A stretch of DNA of 64,000 bases, taken from Zarea fungicola (lineage: Eukaryota; Ascomycota; Sordariomycetes; Hypocreales; Cordycipitaceae). The stretch lies in NCBI GenBank assembly GCA_900169235.1, contig FWCC01000335.1, positions 78,066 to 142,065 of the forward strand, written 5' to 3'. The translations under genes were made by a program, and so were the position numbers. How positions within the stretch are numbered: position 1 is the stretch's first letter; every line of letters starts with the position of its first letter. Below are positions 13,101 to 24,934 of this stretch, one piece after another. The notes beneath the pieces were generated by a model that did no database searches, was not told the DNA's origin, and worked only from the letters and a program-made list of their open reading frames with translations.

Positions 13101-16000
13101 CTCAGCTCACCTACTTCTGTACGCCACAGTGACGTGGCTGTGCGCTTGCAGAAACCAAGAATTTCGTTTTCCAACAAGCAGACCAGATTGTCCGTGCATT
13201 GAGAGAGGTCTGAAATTAAAAACTATGGTTTGAGAAACGACAATTCATGGTTGCCCCAAAGCTCCAAGGATGCAGACTTGCAGAACACGGCTGATGTCTT
13301 ACCTTGTAGCGAGCTAGACACACCTTGCCACCCAACGTGAATTAGAGAAAAGACCTAACCAACTGTACCAATGCTCTCATCGTTGCCTGCCCCTCAAGAA
13401 TAGTATTTTGGCCAATTAATACCAGTTGGTTACACAACAAACGCGGTGGAGGTTGCCTGCCGGTGCTGGGACTGGGCTTTACACGGTGTCAGATCAGAAT
13501 TCCAGCACGCAGCCATGATACTGGCCAGATTCTCCAGCCAGTGGCTGTTTTACTAGCAAAAGCATTATGTGTACTTTGCTGAGATATGTATAGCCATTTT
13601 ATTGGGCAGGAAAACGGCAACTCCTGTTGTCTTGCAGTTCCACGCATGAGGCACATGGTAAAACGAAAACCAAATTCTCCGGCGGCGATCAAACACGTGT
13701 TGCGTTCCCTAGATGCGACAGTTGACATGACTGTGGGTTAACTAGGTAATTGCCGAAAAATTCTTGTCCTCTGATATGCATTGGAAACGCTTGCCGAGAG
13801 GCAACCAGCGACCTTGCAGGAGCAGCGAGCAAAACGAAGGAGTTGTTTAAAATCGGACATGTGGCTTGAAAGACGTGGCTATGCTTTTTCTTCTGTGTGG
13901 CAGTTCTCCTACCTTGGTAGTATCTGAGTAACGAGTCAATCATGCGGATTGTCACGGTGGCAATATCGGGCCACATGGGAAAGTGCCTGGAATGGGAGGG
14001 ATGCCCATGCATTTTCCCTGGATTTAGTGTGATCGAGAAAAGCACGAGAGCGAACTACTTTCGTCTTATTTCCAACCACTCAGATCCTAGTGCGAGCCAC
14101 ACTTTTCCAGTTTTCTGGTTAACTCTTGGCGTTGTGCCACGGCTACATCGTTTCATCGCTAGCAAACGTCCCTCTGCACCTGTTTGCCGGAGCTTCTTTT
14201 CCAAACTGTCTCCTTTTTTGAGTAAATTAGAGATTAAATATATTTGACGGTGAAAACCACTGAACCCTTTGCGGCTATTGAGGTGCGTCTTTGTCGGAAC
14301 CCTTGAAAAGACATTTGAAGTCCCGAAATGAAACGAGGGATACAGCGGGATGATCTACACTGTGGCGACGACCTGTTGGCATCTAGACCAAGCAAGCCGC
14401 GTAACCACCAGTGACACTGACACCGTGCATCTCCCGTAGCTGCTGATCATCCCAAGCTGGTTTCTTTTTTTGGTACTGCATCAATGCATGCCAGTGGCAT
14501 TGCGATCGGGGCCATCGTTTTTTCATTTGAAAGCGGGACTCGCTACGAATCGAACCTTTTGTTTTAAAAGAATTATGAACTACTATGGATCATTTGATCG
14601 AATAAGCTTTTTTCAACTCAGATATGTTGAGAAAGACACAACATGAAACATTTTGAGAATCGACATCATTTTTGTGAGCACTCGTTGTCTCTTTTCTTCT
14701 GCTGCTCCCTTGTCCCATTCGGCCTGCCACACCAAACCCCGCAACCTTTGGTGCGCCGGCAGTTCGGATGCTGCCGGTAGGGAATAAGACAAAAAAAAAA
14801 AAAAAAAAAAATAAAGGGCGGAAAACCCACTTGCTGGTGAGTTTCAGCCCATGTATAATACTGGGCGGAGCTGGTGTTCCGTTGGAGGTCGGGTGGGTGG
14901 GAGGGCTTGCAGGCCAAAAGTGTGACGTCACTCCTACATCAGCGGAGCACTTCTGCCGCTCAAGAAAGGAAGGAGCCATTGGGATCATTGAAGCCACAGG
15001 TACCCCTGCGTTTTGCGTGGGGAAACCCGTTTTCTGTTTTTCTTTCCCGCTCTGGCAATTACGGTGGACAAGGGGGCGGGCAGAGATGACTTTACGTATC
15101 TATTTATCTCTACTCCGTATTTATCTCTCTATTGACATCCTGCGCTCACAACGCTTACTACTAAGTGATCGAAGTAATTGGTCACAAGATCGCTCACTTC
15201 CCAATCAGGCTTCCTCGGCCATCATCCCTTGGAGCGCGAATTCAATTCAATTCACATGGTTCTTCTCCGGGCATTTTTTTTTAGCCTCGACAAAGTCTAG
15301 TCTACTAACTACAACAAGGGGTGAAGGTGTACAGTGCCGAAATTCAGGAATGATGTAAAAGCCAAGAAGCCAGCAAGTCAGGCCGTACCCTATACCGCAG
15401 CCTGCGTTTTTTAAAGTATTGCGCTCTATTTCCTAATGATACATGAAGCACTATTTATATTAGAGTCTAATCTGACATTGTGTATCTTTGATACGAATCA
15501 AGAGTTCTATAATTTTAGACTCCTAGTGACTCGCGAGAACTTGCAGGTTTATGACACTCCTGACTCGTGTTAATGCTGAGACGCCGTACTATCGGCTATT
15601 GAGATGAGGATTTCCCTGGGTCCACGTTTGACTGGCCAGAAGAAGCGGTGCTGCTTCTCTACCTGTAGCTGGTCAGAGATGTTCACAGTCGTGGGCGTTG
15701 TCGGCATGGTCCTGATTGACAAGGTCACGATTCCGAGCAACTACTTGAATTAATAAAATTTAAAATAATACAAATAAAACCTCCCAAGTCCAGGCATACA
15801 CTGAATGTCTAGACGTAGCCTAATGCACGCTGCCGCTATTGCAGATGACAGGTGTTACAAACGTGACAAGCAGGCCGGCCAGGATGGGTGGCCTCAGGCG
15901 AACGATAGGCGGGACTGGCTCGAACACCGTCTCGGAGACAAGGTATGTAGCGCGAGTATAAACCTTTTGGCATCCCGTGGCAATCAATTGGTGAAGTAGT
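10196..16000. other. 5.8-kb gene-free region
   Basis: No open frame above about 200 codons and no family motif on either strand. It holds a tandem GGATT repeat (about 10904-10926), a pure A run at about 14791-14811 and scattered poly-T runs. It lies upstream of the Gln/His-rich gene and downstream of the hydrolase gene, so it may be a long promoter or carry non-coding transcripts. None can be recognised by sequence. Confidence 0.5.
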
Positions 16001-17121
16001 TTAACAGCCAAGGTTGCTTAGGCAGCCGTTCAAAGCCTCGTAGAAAGGGTCAGAGTTCTCTACCCAGGGGAGATGGCCGGCGTTGGGAATAGTAGTCAGG
16101 GTGCTGCCTTTGATCCCCTTGTTAATGGACTGGGACATGACCAAAGGGCAGGGAATGTCAAACTCTCCAGCAATCATGCAGGTGCGTGCCGTGACATTTC
16201 CAAGGTTGGCGTTGGCCGGAGCAGGGCTCGCGGCGTCCTCAATAGTGTTCCAGGTGTTGGCAAAGACACTGGGGAGCGGGCCGTCTTTCAACGCTGGAAC
16301 CCACTTCTTCCATCCCGCAATGTCATAAAAGTAAACCTGGGTGAGAACAGCGACGTCCTCAGCAAACTCCTTGTCGTTTCTAGGATATCCAGGACTGTCA
16401 GGGGGGTTGCTAAGCGTGCCAATCATGTTGACAGCGTCAGTAAAGTTGAAGTCTTTATTGCGATCCTCTAGCTTGCCGACCAGGTCCATCTGGGTCTGGC
16501 TGGCATCAAAGTCACCTAGACAGGTGTCAAGAAGGATCAAGTTTGAGACCCTAGTGGGATAGTTCTCTGCATAAAGGAGTGCCATGGTGCCGGACCAGCA
16601 ATGGCCCAGAAGAACCATAGTCTCGAGACCAAGGAGAGTGCGTAGGGCTTCCACGTCGGCCACCATGTCTAGCGTAGACATGGAGTGGGCTGGATCCACG
16701 GGTTGCTGCGATGGAGAGGTCCCTCGGGGCACAAAACTAATAAAGTTGAACGAATCAAATAGGGGCCGCAGACCATCAAGGATATAGCCTGGGCCGATTC
16801 CCCAGGGAGCAGGGGTCACAATGACGGGCGGACCGCTGGCATTGACATTTCCACCCTGGACGATTTCAATTTGCAGTCCATTCAGTTCCACCATGCAGTT
16901 CCCGCCATGTTTTATGTCCAATGGGAGAGGGCAAGGTGGCGGCGTAGCTGGCGGGGAAGAATGAGGCGCAGAGCATGCATTAGCAGCCGCAACCATAGGC
17001 GTATAGAAGGAAGCTGCAGCTGCAGTAAGAGCAAGTAAAGAAACCTACATTCAATTATCCGATGTTAGCTGCAGAATGACATGGGAAAATTAGTTTACAG
17101 TATATGGTTAGGTCATACCAT
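16001..17121 (-). CDS. secreted alpha/beta hydrolase with Cys at the nucleophile position
   Basis: Proposed exons: 17121-17119 (the start codon alone) and 17044-16001, intron GTATGA to ATGTAG with a CTAAC branch site. The join adds MVSLLALTAAAASFYT, a convincing signal peptide, and gives 348 residues. The fold resembles prolyl aminopeptidase-type alpha/beta hydrolases (VIVTPAPWGIGPG, FVPRGTS, LLGHCWSGTMALLYAENYP, MIAGEFD, NAGHLPWVE). The nucleophile elbow reads G-H-C-W-S, so Cys (about residue 150) stands where Ser is usual, with Asp near 297 and His near 325 completing a triad. Dienelactone hydrolases also use Cys. The substrate is unknown. If the intron is wrong, the protein starts at the ATG at 16993 and loses its signal peptide. 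Confidence 0.82.
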
Positions 17122-20100
17122 TGTTGATTGAATGACGGAGGGCTCGCCACAGCCAATGAAGGACTAGAATTAAGCTGCTGTGAGGCGATAGGAAAAACGA
17201 GTGAACTTGAGTTGAGACGTTTTCCGGAATGATTCAGCAGCTGCTACGAGTTACCTTATATACACGAAATGTAGTAGTATTCGGCTTATTCTAGTATAAT
17301 AAGTCCAGGTCACATAGTGCGGGTATGCCATTAAATGGGTAAACAATTTCTATCAAATCAGCTATCGAGTAGCAGCAAGCTAATAAAGCCGGTCAGCGTC
17401 AAGGGACGAGTTCGGTAAGCTATTTACTAGAAATGTATACGAAGCGCCATCTTCTATCAAAATAATGCTGTTTTGGGCTTGGCCTTGACTCAAGCCCAAT
17501 TAATATGGGGGCTATTAGCGCGTAAGGTTTCCTTATAACACTGGCGTTGGTTTGGCTGGACCAACACAGGCAGCTGTAACGATGGCGTATCAACCGACGC
17601 AAGTCACAGTTGGGGCTGCTGGCCTTGGTGACATTGGGTACACTTTCAGCTACTATATGCGAGGAGAATATCGGGGAGTTTTTTTTTTTTTTTTGTGTAA
17701 AAGACAAAAAGAACGAAAAGTCTACAAATAGGGCTCAAGAGACTTCTGCAACCCTTCAATCACACACTCCGCACGCTTCGGTACCTGATTCCTGACTAGC
17801 ACTCTGTACTGCACACCAACCTGCTGACAACTCCAACCATCAGATACACAGGCAATTGGGCTACATCAGGGGCACTTCTCTAGTATAAATCACTGTAGAG
17901 GTGAATATTGCAACATTCCATCTGCGACATACATGTACCCGTAGCTATTTTGAGCAGTCAGCAACTGGCTACAGGTCCGCGCCAGTCAGTTGGAGACGTC
18001 AAAGTATGATTGATGGGCAGATGGAGATACATAGGGAAGACACCAAGCTATTTTTGTCTTTTTATGACTCGAAAAATGCGTATCGACACTTAGTAGGGTG
18101 ACGCGGCAAAGTCCGGTCTGGGTCTGTCAAGTGGCCATACTGGGAAGTGCAAGTTTTCTGGAACAGACGCTCGTATATTACTTGAATTATGCCATGTTTC
18201 CTCTTGCTATGACGTTTCATGACGATGGGCCAACAAGATACATAAAGTAGCAAAACTATTGAACAGATTAATCTAAGCGCTGTATTTTTTATGGAAAAAA
18301 AAGATATATTGTGATGCCGCATCATTAGTTGAGCATCTGTGCGTGGTCTTGCATAAACTTGCATATACTACACAGTCCCTTGACCGTCAAAGAAGCAGCA
18401 GACCATGGAGCCCACTCTGGCAAGTACACAGGACAACGTATAGTTGCAAACAATGTTTACAAGTATGTTGGAATATTCGAGCTATATTTAGTCATGTATT
18501 TTATTGTTAGCCCTAAATTCTGGCACTCTATTTGGCGTCTGCATTCTTTGATTATGATTGCCCAAAACTACGCAAAGTTGGGACCTTAGTCATGACTCCG
18601 TGTAGGTCGCCTACATGCCCCTCCTCGGCTATCAAATGGATAAAGAGGTGTCCATATAGGCTTCAAAGTCCGTATTAAGAGTATTTATGGTCAGTTTCTT
18701 GATTTTTGGAACAGAACTGGTAATTTTAGTTTTTGATAATGCAAGGTATAGGGTAAGCTTCTGTTGCCGGACCACTTACATGCACTCACTGCTGACTTGA
18801 TCCCACTCCTTCTTCGTGTCAATGCTAGCTACTTGTTTCCGGGTTTCGCCTGAAATACATAGCCTTTCATTCAACTATTAAATATAGTGGTTTCACGGCA
18901 AGAGAGACAACGAAGCACATGACATGTTAAACCTCTGACCGTACGATATAGACAAGTCTGGTATAGTCTCTCGCATCGATCGAACCCCGCACGTCGTCGT
19001 CGGATGACAGGTTGTCGATTTACAAGCTAGACACCCAAAACAAAAGGGCATATTGCCAGGTTCCGATTTGTTGAGAAAAGTTGCATGGCGCAATTCGAGG
19101 ATATAAAAAAGGTTGAATGCGTTTTGTCGTGGAGACATTTGTCGTCCACGCACTGGACCCATGTGCCCCAGTGATTGGCTGTGTATGAGCTTGCCGTAAG
19201 CCGCAAGAAGGAACGGCGGAGCGCACCCCTCTCCCGGGCCAGGCGATAGGGAGGCCAGATTAGCGCGGTCTGGGGGCCAGTCGAGCTGCACATATGGTCG
19301 TGTCGCCGCTCTGGATTGGTAGATGGAGGGTTGTGGTTGCAGTGGTTGGAGATTTGTATGGTGGCATGGGCGGCATGCGCATGACCTGCAGCAGCCTCGG
19401 GTATCTTTCCAGGTCTGCTGCAAAAGCCAGTTGCCGTTTTCTGCCGCCTGCTCGTCGTCGAGTATTGAGAGTATACTCAGTATGGAGTACCTGACATTGA
19501 TTATTAGTAGGTGGTGTCTTGTAGACCCTGTTTACTCATCTCTGCTGCCCCGTTTGCTGGCCAGGATTGTCTGGTTGCCGGGGCATTTGTAAAATGGAGA
19601 GCTGAATTCTGTGAGATGGTAAGTAAAATAAATAATAAGGGGAAAAAATGCTTGAGGAATTGTCCTGTGCCGCGACAGTGTTTGAGTGGCGAGTCACTCC
19701 TCATTCAGACTGTTTTAATGTAGGTCCCTGATGCTCTTTTGCCCACTTTTTAACTTTTTTGGTGGCTGATCCCTGTTACAGGTAACTTTTCATTATTAAA
19801 CATTCTCAAACGCTGCACCAGCTTTTTTTGTTTTTTTTTTTGTTTAATTCTCTTTAGCCCCGCCACCAAACGTCACGCCCGCTAAAGGAGCAGCACACAA
19901 GGCCCCAGCCAAGCCTCGGGTGGCATCGACTCTTCTGCAACTCCTCTTTTACGCCTGCATCCCATGCTACATCTCTGACATTTAATACTCTCCCGCAGTT
20001 GTTATATCCGTTCATCCTTGGCTTCTGCATCCCTCCAACACATCGGCATCTGCAATACAGCGTCGTTGGACCGTCTACCTCCCGTTTGTCCACCGCCTAG

Positions 20101-20155
20101 CCTCCTATCTAGAGGGCATCTCCACGTTGCTGCACTACAACTACAACTAGCCGCC
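17122..20155. other. intergenic between divergent hydrolase and OSBP genes
   Basis: 3 kb with no recognised gene. It has a poly-T run at about 17679-17694 and another near 19824-19844. Open frames such as 18893-19423 on the minus strand are Cys/Pro-rich with no motif and are judged chance frames. Confidence 0.5.
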
Positions 20156-21926
20156 ATGATGCAGACGGAAACCCTTCCGTCACCGGCGGCGCCCGCTCCG
20201 ATCGTTGATACTCCCGATGAAGGCCAGAGTGAAGGTTCCAAGCTGCGCACCTTTCTTGGAATTCTGCGCAAGTCAGTTTTGCCCTTTTTTGCTCTCTTCT
20301 ATGTACTCTGATACCGTGCCGTCGTCGTCTTGGTCTTGGTCGTCGCCGTCGTCGTCATTAATGCCCTCCACCTGCTGCTAGCACTGCCTCAACACAAATG
20401 CGACCCTCTTTCTCAACATGTTGGGCGGTGTGCCGCCTGCCACCACGACCATTCATAACTAGAGACGACGCAGCAGGACACGCAATGAAAGCCGCAGATA
20501 TGCTAACCACAAGTTTCCACTGCATTATAGGTTCATTGGCGTTACTGACCTTGCCGCCGTCCGATTCTCTCTGCCGTCGCAGCTACTTGAGCCGACGCCG
20601 AATCTCGAATACTGGACCTATCTCGATGCCCCCAATGCCTTCATCGCCATCGGTACCTCGGACGAGCCTCTCGACCGTATGCTCGAGGTAGTCCGTTTCT
20701 GGCTGACAAAGGACCTTAAATATGCCAAGGGCAAGCCCTGCAAACCATACAATTCGTGCCTGGGCGAGTTCTTTAGAGTGAGTACTCTGTCCACTCTGCA
20801 ACAAGACAAGGTTTTCGCTTTGTTTCAAGTACTCACCATGTTTCATCTACAGTGTAACTGGGAAACCGAGGATAATGCGCCCAAGATCCTGACGGCCGAG
20901 CTCGGCAATCACAGCTCCGCCTCGAGCAAGTCCAGCATACGGAGCGACAAGAACGCCTCGACCGTGTCGCTCTCCCCGCCCCAGCACGGCACCTCCAAAG
21001 ATAGCAGGCCCCTCACAATCTCATACCTCACCGAGCAGACGTCCCATCACCCTCCAGTCAGTGCCTTTCACGTCACATGCCCCGAGCGTGGCATCACGGC
21101 CCGCGGCTTTGACCAGATCACCGCCAAGTTCACCGGTACCTCGATCAAGGTTCTGCCCGGAGAGCACAACCTGGGCATCTTCATCACCCTCGACAAGCGC
21201 GACGGCGAAAAGTACCAGCTTACACATCCCGCGGCGCACCTGGGCGGTCTGCTCCGCGGCTCGCTGAGCGTCTCAGTCAGCGACACCGCCTACATTACAT
21301 GCCCCAAGACCAAGATCAAGGTCATTCTCAACTACGTCGAGGAGGGCTGGCTGGGCCGCACCACCAACAAGGTCGACGGTGTCGTTTTCCGCTACGATCC
21401 CGAAAACGACGACAAGACTCGCGTTCAGGATGTGCCTGAGGAGGATATCCTCGCCAGACTCGGTGGACCCTGGAAGGAAAAGGTTGTCTTTACGCTCGGG
21501 TCAACTCTTGTGGTAAGTTCAAGACTAGATGCTGCAAACACAACACTTGCTGACATTTTATTTTTTTAAAAGAAAAACGTCCCTGCTGAGCAGCAGTACA
21601 CCATCCTTGATACCGCCCCTCTCGAGGTGGCGCCCAAGGTTCTCCCTCCCGATGAGCTGCAGGCGGCTAATGAATCACTCACCCTCTGGGGCAACGTCAC
21701 CAAGGCCATTCACGCCAAGCAATTCTCAAAGGCCACCACCATCAAGCAGGAGCTCGAAGAGGCCCAGCGCGTGAAAGCCCGCGAGCGTGAGCGGACCGGC
21801 GAGCAGTACCAGCCGGCCTACTTTACGCATGCCACCGGCAACGAGGGCCAGCCCGAGCTGACGGACAAGGGCAAGGCGATTCTGGAGCGATCGCAAAAGG
21901 GCGAATGGTCGTTGGAAGGCATTTAA
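20156..21926 (+). CDS. oxysterol-binding protein, KES1/OSH4-like
   Basis: Lipid-transfer protein that exchanges sterols and phosphoinositides at Golgi and ER membranes. Exons 20156-20271, 20531-20777, 20853-21512 and 21573-21926 are in phase and give 458 residues, the size of short, PH-domain-free fungal OSBPs. The family fingerprint EQTSHHPPVSAF is present. So are the conserved KPYNSCLGEFF segment (completed across intron 2), the NWETEDNAPK region and the C-terminal WGNVTKAIHAKQFSKATTIKQELEEAQR helix region. The start follows GCCGCCATGATG, a strong initiation context. The first intron (20272-20530, about 260 nt) is long for this window. It is a housekeeping gene; sterol preference cannot be judged. 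Confidence 0.94.
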
Positions 21927-22668
21927 ATATTAGACTTTTTCTTTTTACCGAAAACTATTCCCTCTTTAGTTTTGTGTGGCTTTTTTGGGTGCAACTTTGA
22001 TAGTTGTTCCCTTTCGTCGTTTTCATGGTCTTTTGGGTTTTGCAGCTTTCGAATATTATGCTGCTATATACATACATGCATCTTTTGGGGTTCTGTTGGA
22101 GACGTGTTTTTTTGGTCTCCCTCCCACATTCATGACTACGCACAACGTTTTTCTTGTTTCTTTTGGGATAGATGGACACTTGGATTTTCTTCTCCTTGAT
22201 TCGTGCAAGGGGAACCTTGTTGTATGGCTTTGCATGTAAATACAGTGGCTATGCAGACAAGGACAAATTTTTCTCGCCCATTTCGAAAGTGAAGGTTCTG
22301 TGTAAAACGTACAAGGTCTTTTATTATTCGGCGTTGACGCATTTTATGATCAATAGTTGTGAAAATAAATCGGCACTCCCGCACCATCAATTATCAATTC
22401 GCTATAGCCTTTTAATTTTTGTTCCCGTTTTCCTTTCTTACAGATCAACCCAACCAGTTTTTTAGTTTTTAATATTGTACAATGTTGTAAAAAGAACAAG
22501 AGTGAAGAATAAATGACCCCCAAAATATTAATGCAACAAAACAGTCAGATCAATCATCATGTTTCCATCCGCCCCATCTCTATAGTATTTTCTTTGCTGT
22601 TTTTTTCTGCTTCGGCATCCTTTTTTTTTTTCAAGTAATCCTAGCAAAATGATTTGTCTGTGTTTTTT
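21927..22668. other. intergenic between convergent OSBP and MAM33 genes
   Basis: T-rich spacer, probably two overlapping or adjacent 3' UTRs. No gene seen. Confidence 0.5.
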
Positions 22669-23638
22669 TTAAGCGTCAATGAAACCCTTGACGTTGCTCA
22701 ACCAGCGCAGATACTCATTCTGCTCCTTGAGATCAACGTAATCAGGCACAAACACGGCCAGAGCCTGCGTCACGCCGCGCTCCTCGAGGAAACGCTCCAT
22801 GAGGACCTGCAGATCCTCGTCGAGGCTGCCAAAGGGAGGTCCCGGGTAGACATCGGCGCGCTGCTGGGCGGCCTCGGGGGTCTCGAGGCGGGCGAGCTTG
22901 GCGTCGGCGTAGTAGAAGAGGTTCTCGACGACAATGTGGCCGTCCTGGGCGGTGGCATCAATGTTGAGGGCGCCGGGGGCCTTGCCGGGCTTCTCGATGA
23001 CGATGGAGAGGTTGATGGGGGCGGGGGCCTCCTCGTCGTCCTCTTCCATTTCGTTTTCGGCCTCTTGCGCCTGGCGCTGCTGCTTGCCCGACTCGGCGGC
23101 CTGGAGGTCGTCGGCGAGGTCCTCATCTTCGAGGGCGGCTTCGTCGGCGTAGGGGTCAAAGTTGTTGATGTCGGCGATAGAGAAGCTAATGGTGATTCTG
23201 CGATTATCAATTAGTATTAAAAACACGGGGAATACAATTTTATGGCTGGGCAGGGAAAACCCACTTCTCATCACCAAAGCTGCGGACCAGCTTGACAACC
23301 TCCTGACCAGGCGTGTCAATCAGCTCAAAGGGGCTGTTGTTGATAAAGTCCTTGACGCTCGACGGCTCCTGCTCGCTGGCCTTCATCTCCTCCTCAATCT
23401 GAATCTCGCTTTCAATCTTGGCGGAGAGCTCATCGTCCGTCTCGCCGTCAGCAGCGGCCCGGCGATTGGCGGCCGAGGTCGAGAAGCTGGCGCCCGAGCG
23501 CATCACGTTGAGGCCGTTGGAAGCACCGCCAACCTTGGTGAGGGTGGCAGGGCGGGCCATGGTCTGGCGCATGGAGGCGCTGGCCATGCGGCCGACAGTG
23601 CGAGGCGCAGAGCGCGCAAGGGATCTGATGGAAAACAT
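22669..23638 (-). CDS. mitochondrial MAM33/p32 family acidic matrix protein
   Basis: Two exons (23638-23265 and 23197-22669) give 300 residues. The N-terminus MFSIRSLARSAPRTVGRMAS is rich in Arg and Ser and free of acidic residues, a clear mitochondrial presequence. The rest matches the MAM33/p32 (gC1qBP) fold: an acidic ELSAKIESEIQIEEE segment, FELIDTPGQEVVKLVRSFGDE, the ITISFSIADINNFDP strand after the intron, an acidic loop, and a C-terminal LFYYADAKLA and YLRWLSNVKGFIDA helix. Family members form doughnut-shaped trimers in the matrix and affect mitochondrial translation and respiration. Length and order are normal and nothing is missing. Confidence 0.93.
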
Positions 23639-24934
23639 ATCTAAAGTGTAGCTTTTTATGTGTGTGTGAACCTTGATGAAAGAGGAAACGAGAGAGAAGC
23701 CTTTCTAGAATTTTTTTTTGGGGGAACCCCTATGCAGAGTTGCTACAGCTCCACAAGCTTGGGCCTAGCATTTGGGGCATCTTGAAGATGACTCAGCTAT
23801 TCTCGCCCATGATGAACTCGCCCTCATTATATTCTTAGCTTCTCCAGCTTCACAACAACCCCAAGTGTCTTCCTTATTATCATTGCAAGATGCTAGAAGA
23901 AAATAATCATGGCTATAAGCAATATGAAGTATACAAGTTCCTGATAGACCTCTCGTTTCCCCCATTCTGGACTGCCGGTAATCAGGTCGAACTGGGTGCT
24001 TGTTGGGAATGTAGTGCCTGTACGCTCAACTTTCTACGAAAGTTGGCAGGTTCATCAGTCCCGTTCTCATTGTTTTTGTATGCAGCGAGATGTGAAAGAA
24101 GTTGGTTGTTGTGTCATTCTATGCTACTCTGTGTTCCAGCTATTTATAGCCTGCCACTTGTGACAACTTCTTTCGTCCTCTTTTATTTTCTTCAACTTAT
24201 GTTCCACCGAAAACTTCAACAACTGATACAAGCCCATTTTCAGAACAAATGATGGAAAGCGACAACTCAGTATCAACGACGGACAGCCACCGCAACCCCC
24301 CTAGAAGCGCCATCGCCTGACTGTCTCGCACATTAAAGACATACCAGTTTAATCGAGTAAGAGTATGTAAACCGGTAAACTCCTTGAGTACTGCGGTAGT
24401 TGTGGCTACCCGATGGAATGGCTGATCAAGCAACGGAGCCTTGGATGCCTGCCACGGGTAAGAGAGGGCGCCTCCAACAACGGGGTAGTTACTATGTTTC
24501 TTTTATTCGTTGATTTCGTACTATATAGGGAGGAATTTCTCCGGATTAGCTTGCCAAGAACACTCGAGGAATTCACACATTGCGTACCAGCTGAGTGACC
24601 TTGTCCATGGTTAATGGCACCACAGGGGTTAGACGAGGCTGCGTTTCCAGCCAATCAGCTTCTTCAACTATGAGATATTCCTGCTCCTCATCACATTTAG
24701 TGTCCGTGGCGCCCGTTGGAGCAAAACTATGACGTCCATGTAACCAACTTTGCTTATAAGCTTAGCGTCCGTAGTCTCCAATGTGTCCATGATTGAGCCA
24801 ACCACTAGCTATGGGGACTCCAACGTCGTGGCTTATTTGTTCTACCCCGCTGACGAGCCGCCAGAAGAGTATAAGAGGCTCATATGCCCCTGTATATTAT
24901 TAAAACTCTATCCCATACGTTTCCCATCCATATC
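23639..24934. other. intergenic, promoters of MAM33 and GMC oxidoreductase genes
   Basis: No gene seen. The right end holds the two CGGACRCTA-type sites and a TATA element (TATAAG at about 24869) that are described separately. Confidence 0.55.
24698..24774. promoter_or_regulatory. two CGGACRCTA elements upstream of the GMC oxidoreductase gene
   Basis: On the plus strand TAGTGTCCG (from 24698) and TTAGCGTCCGTAG (24762-24774) are reverse complements of CGGACACTA and CTACGGACGCTAA. They lie about 95-170 bp before a TATAAG element at 24869 and match the tandem arrays at 28906 and 34840. The CGG core suggests a Zn2Cys6-regulator site. Confidence 0.6.

Noticed and set aside
14521..14560. Minus-strand GGTTCGATTCG, like a tRNA T-arm/B-box
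   Set aside because: No A-box, anticodon arm or acceptor pairing at the right distance.
18960..19000. Minus-strand GGGGTTCGATCGATGC resembling a tRNA B-box
   Set aside because: No matching A-box upstream and no cloverleaf can be folded around it.
18893..19423. Minus-strand 176-codon frame
   Set aside because: Cys/Pro-rich with no motif; other frames over the same bases are equally open.
22654..23214. Plus-strand 186-codon frame (Val/Gly/Asp-rich)
   Set aside because: Antisense shadow of the MAM33 gene, whose spliced protein matches its family.
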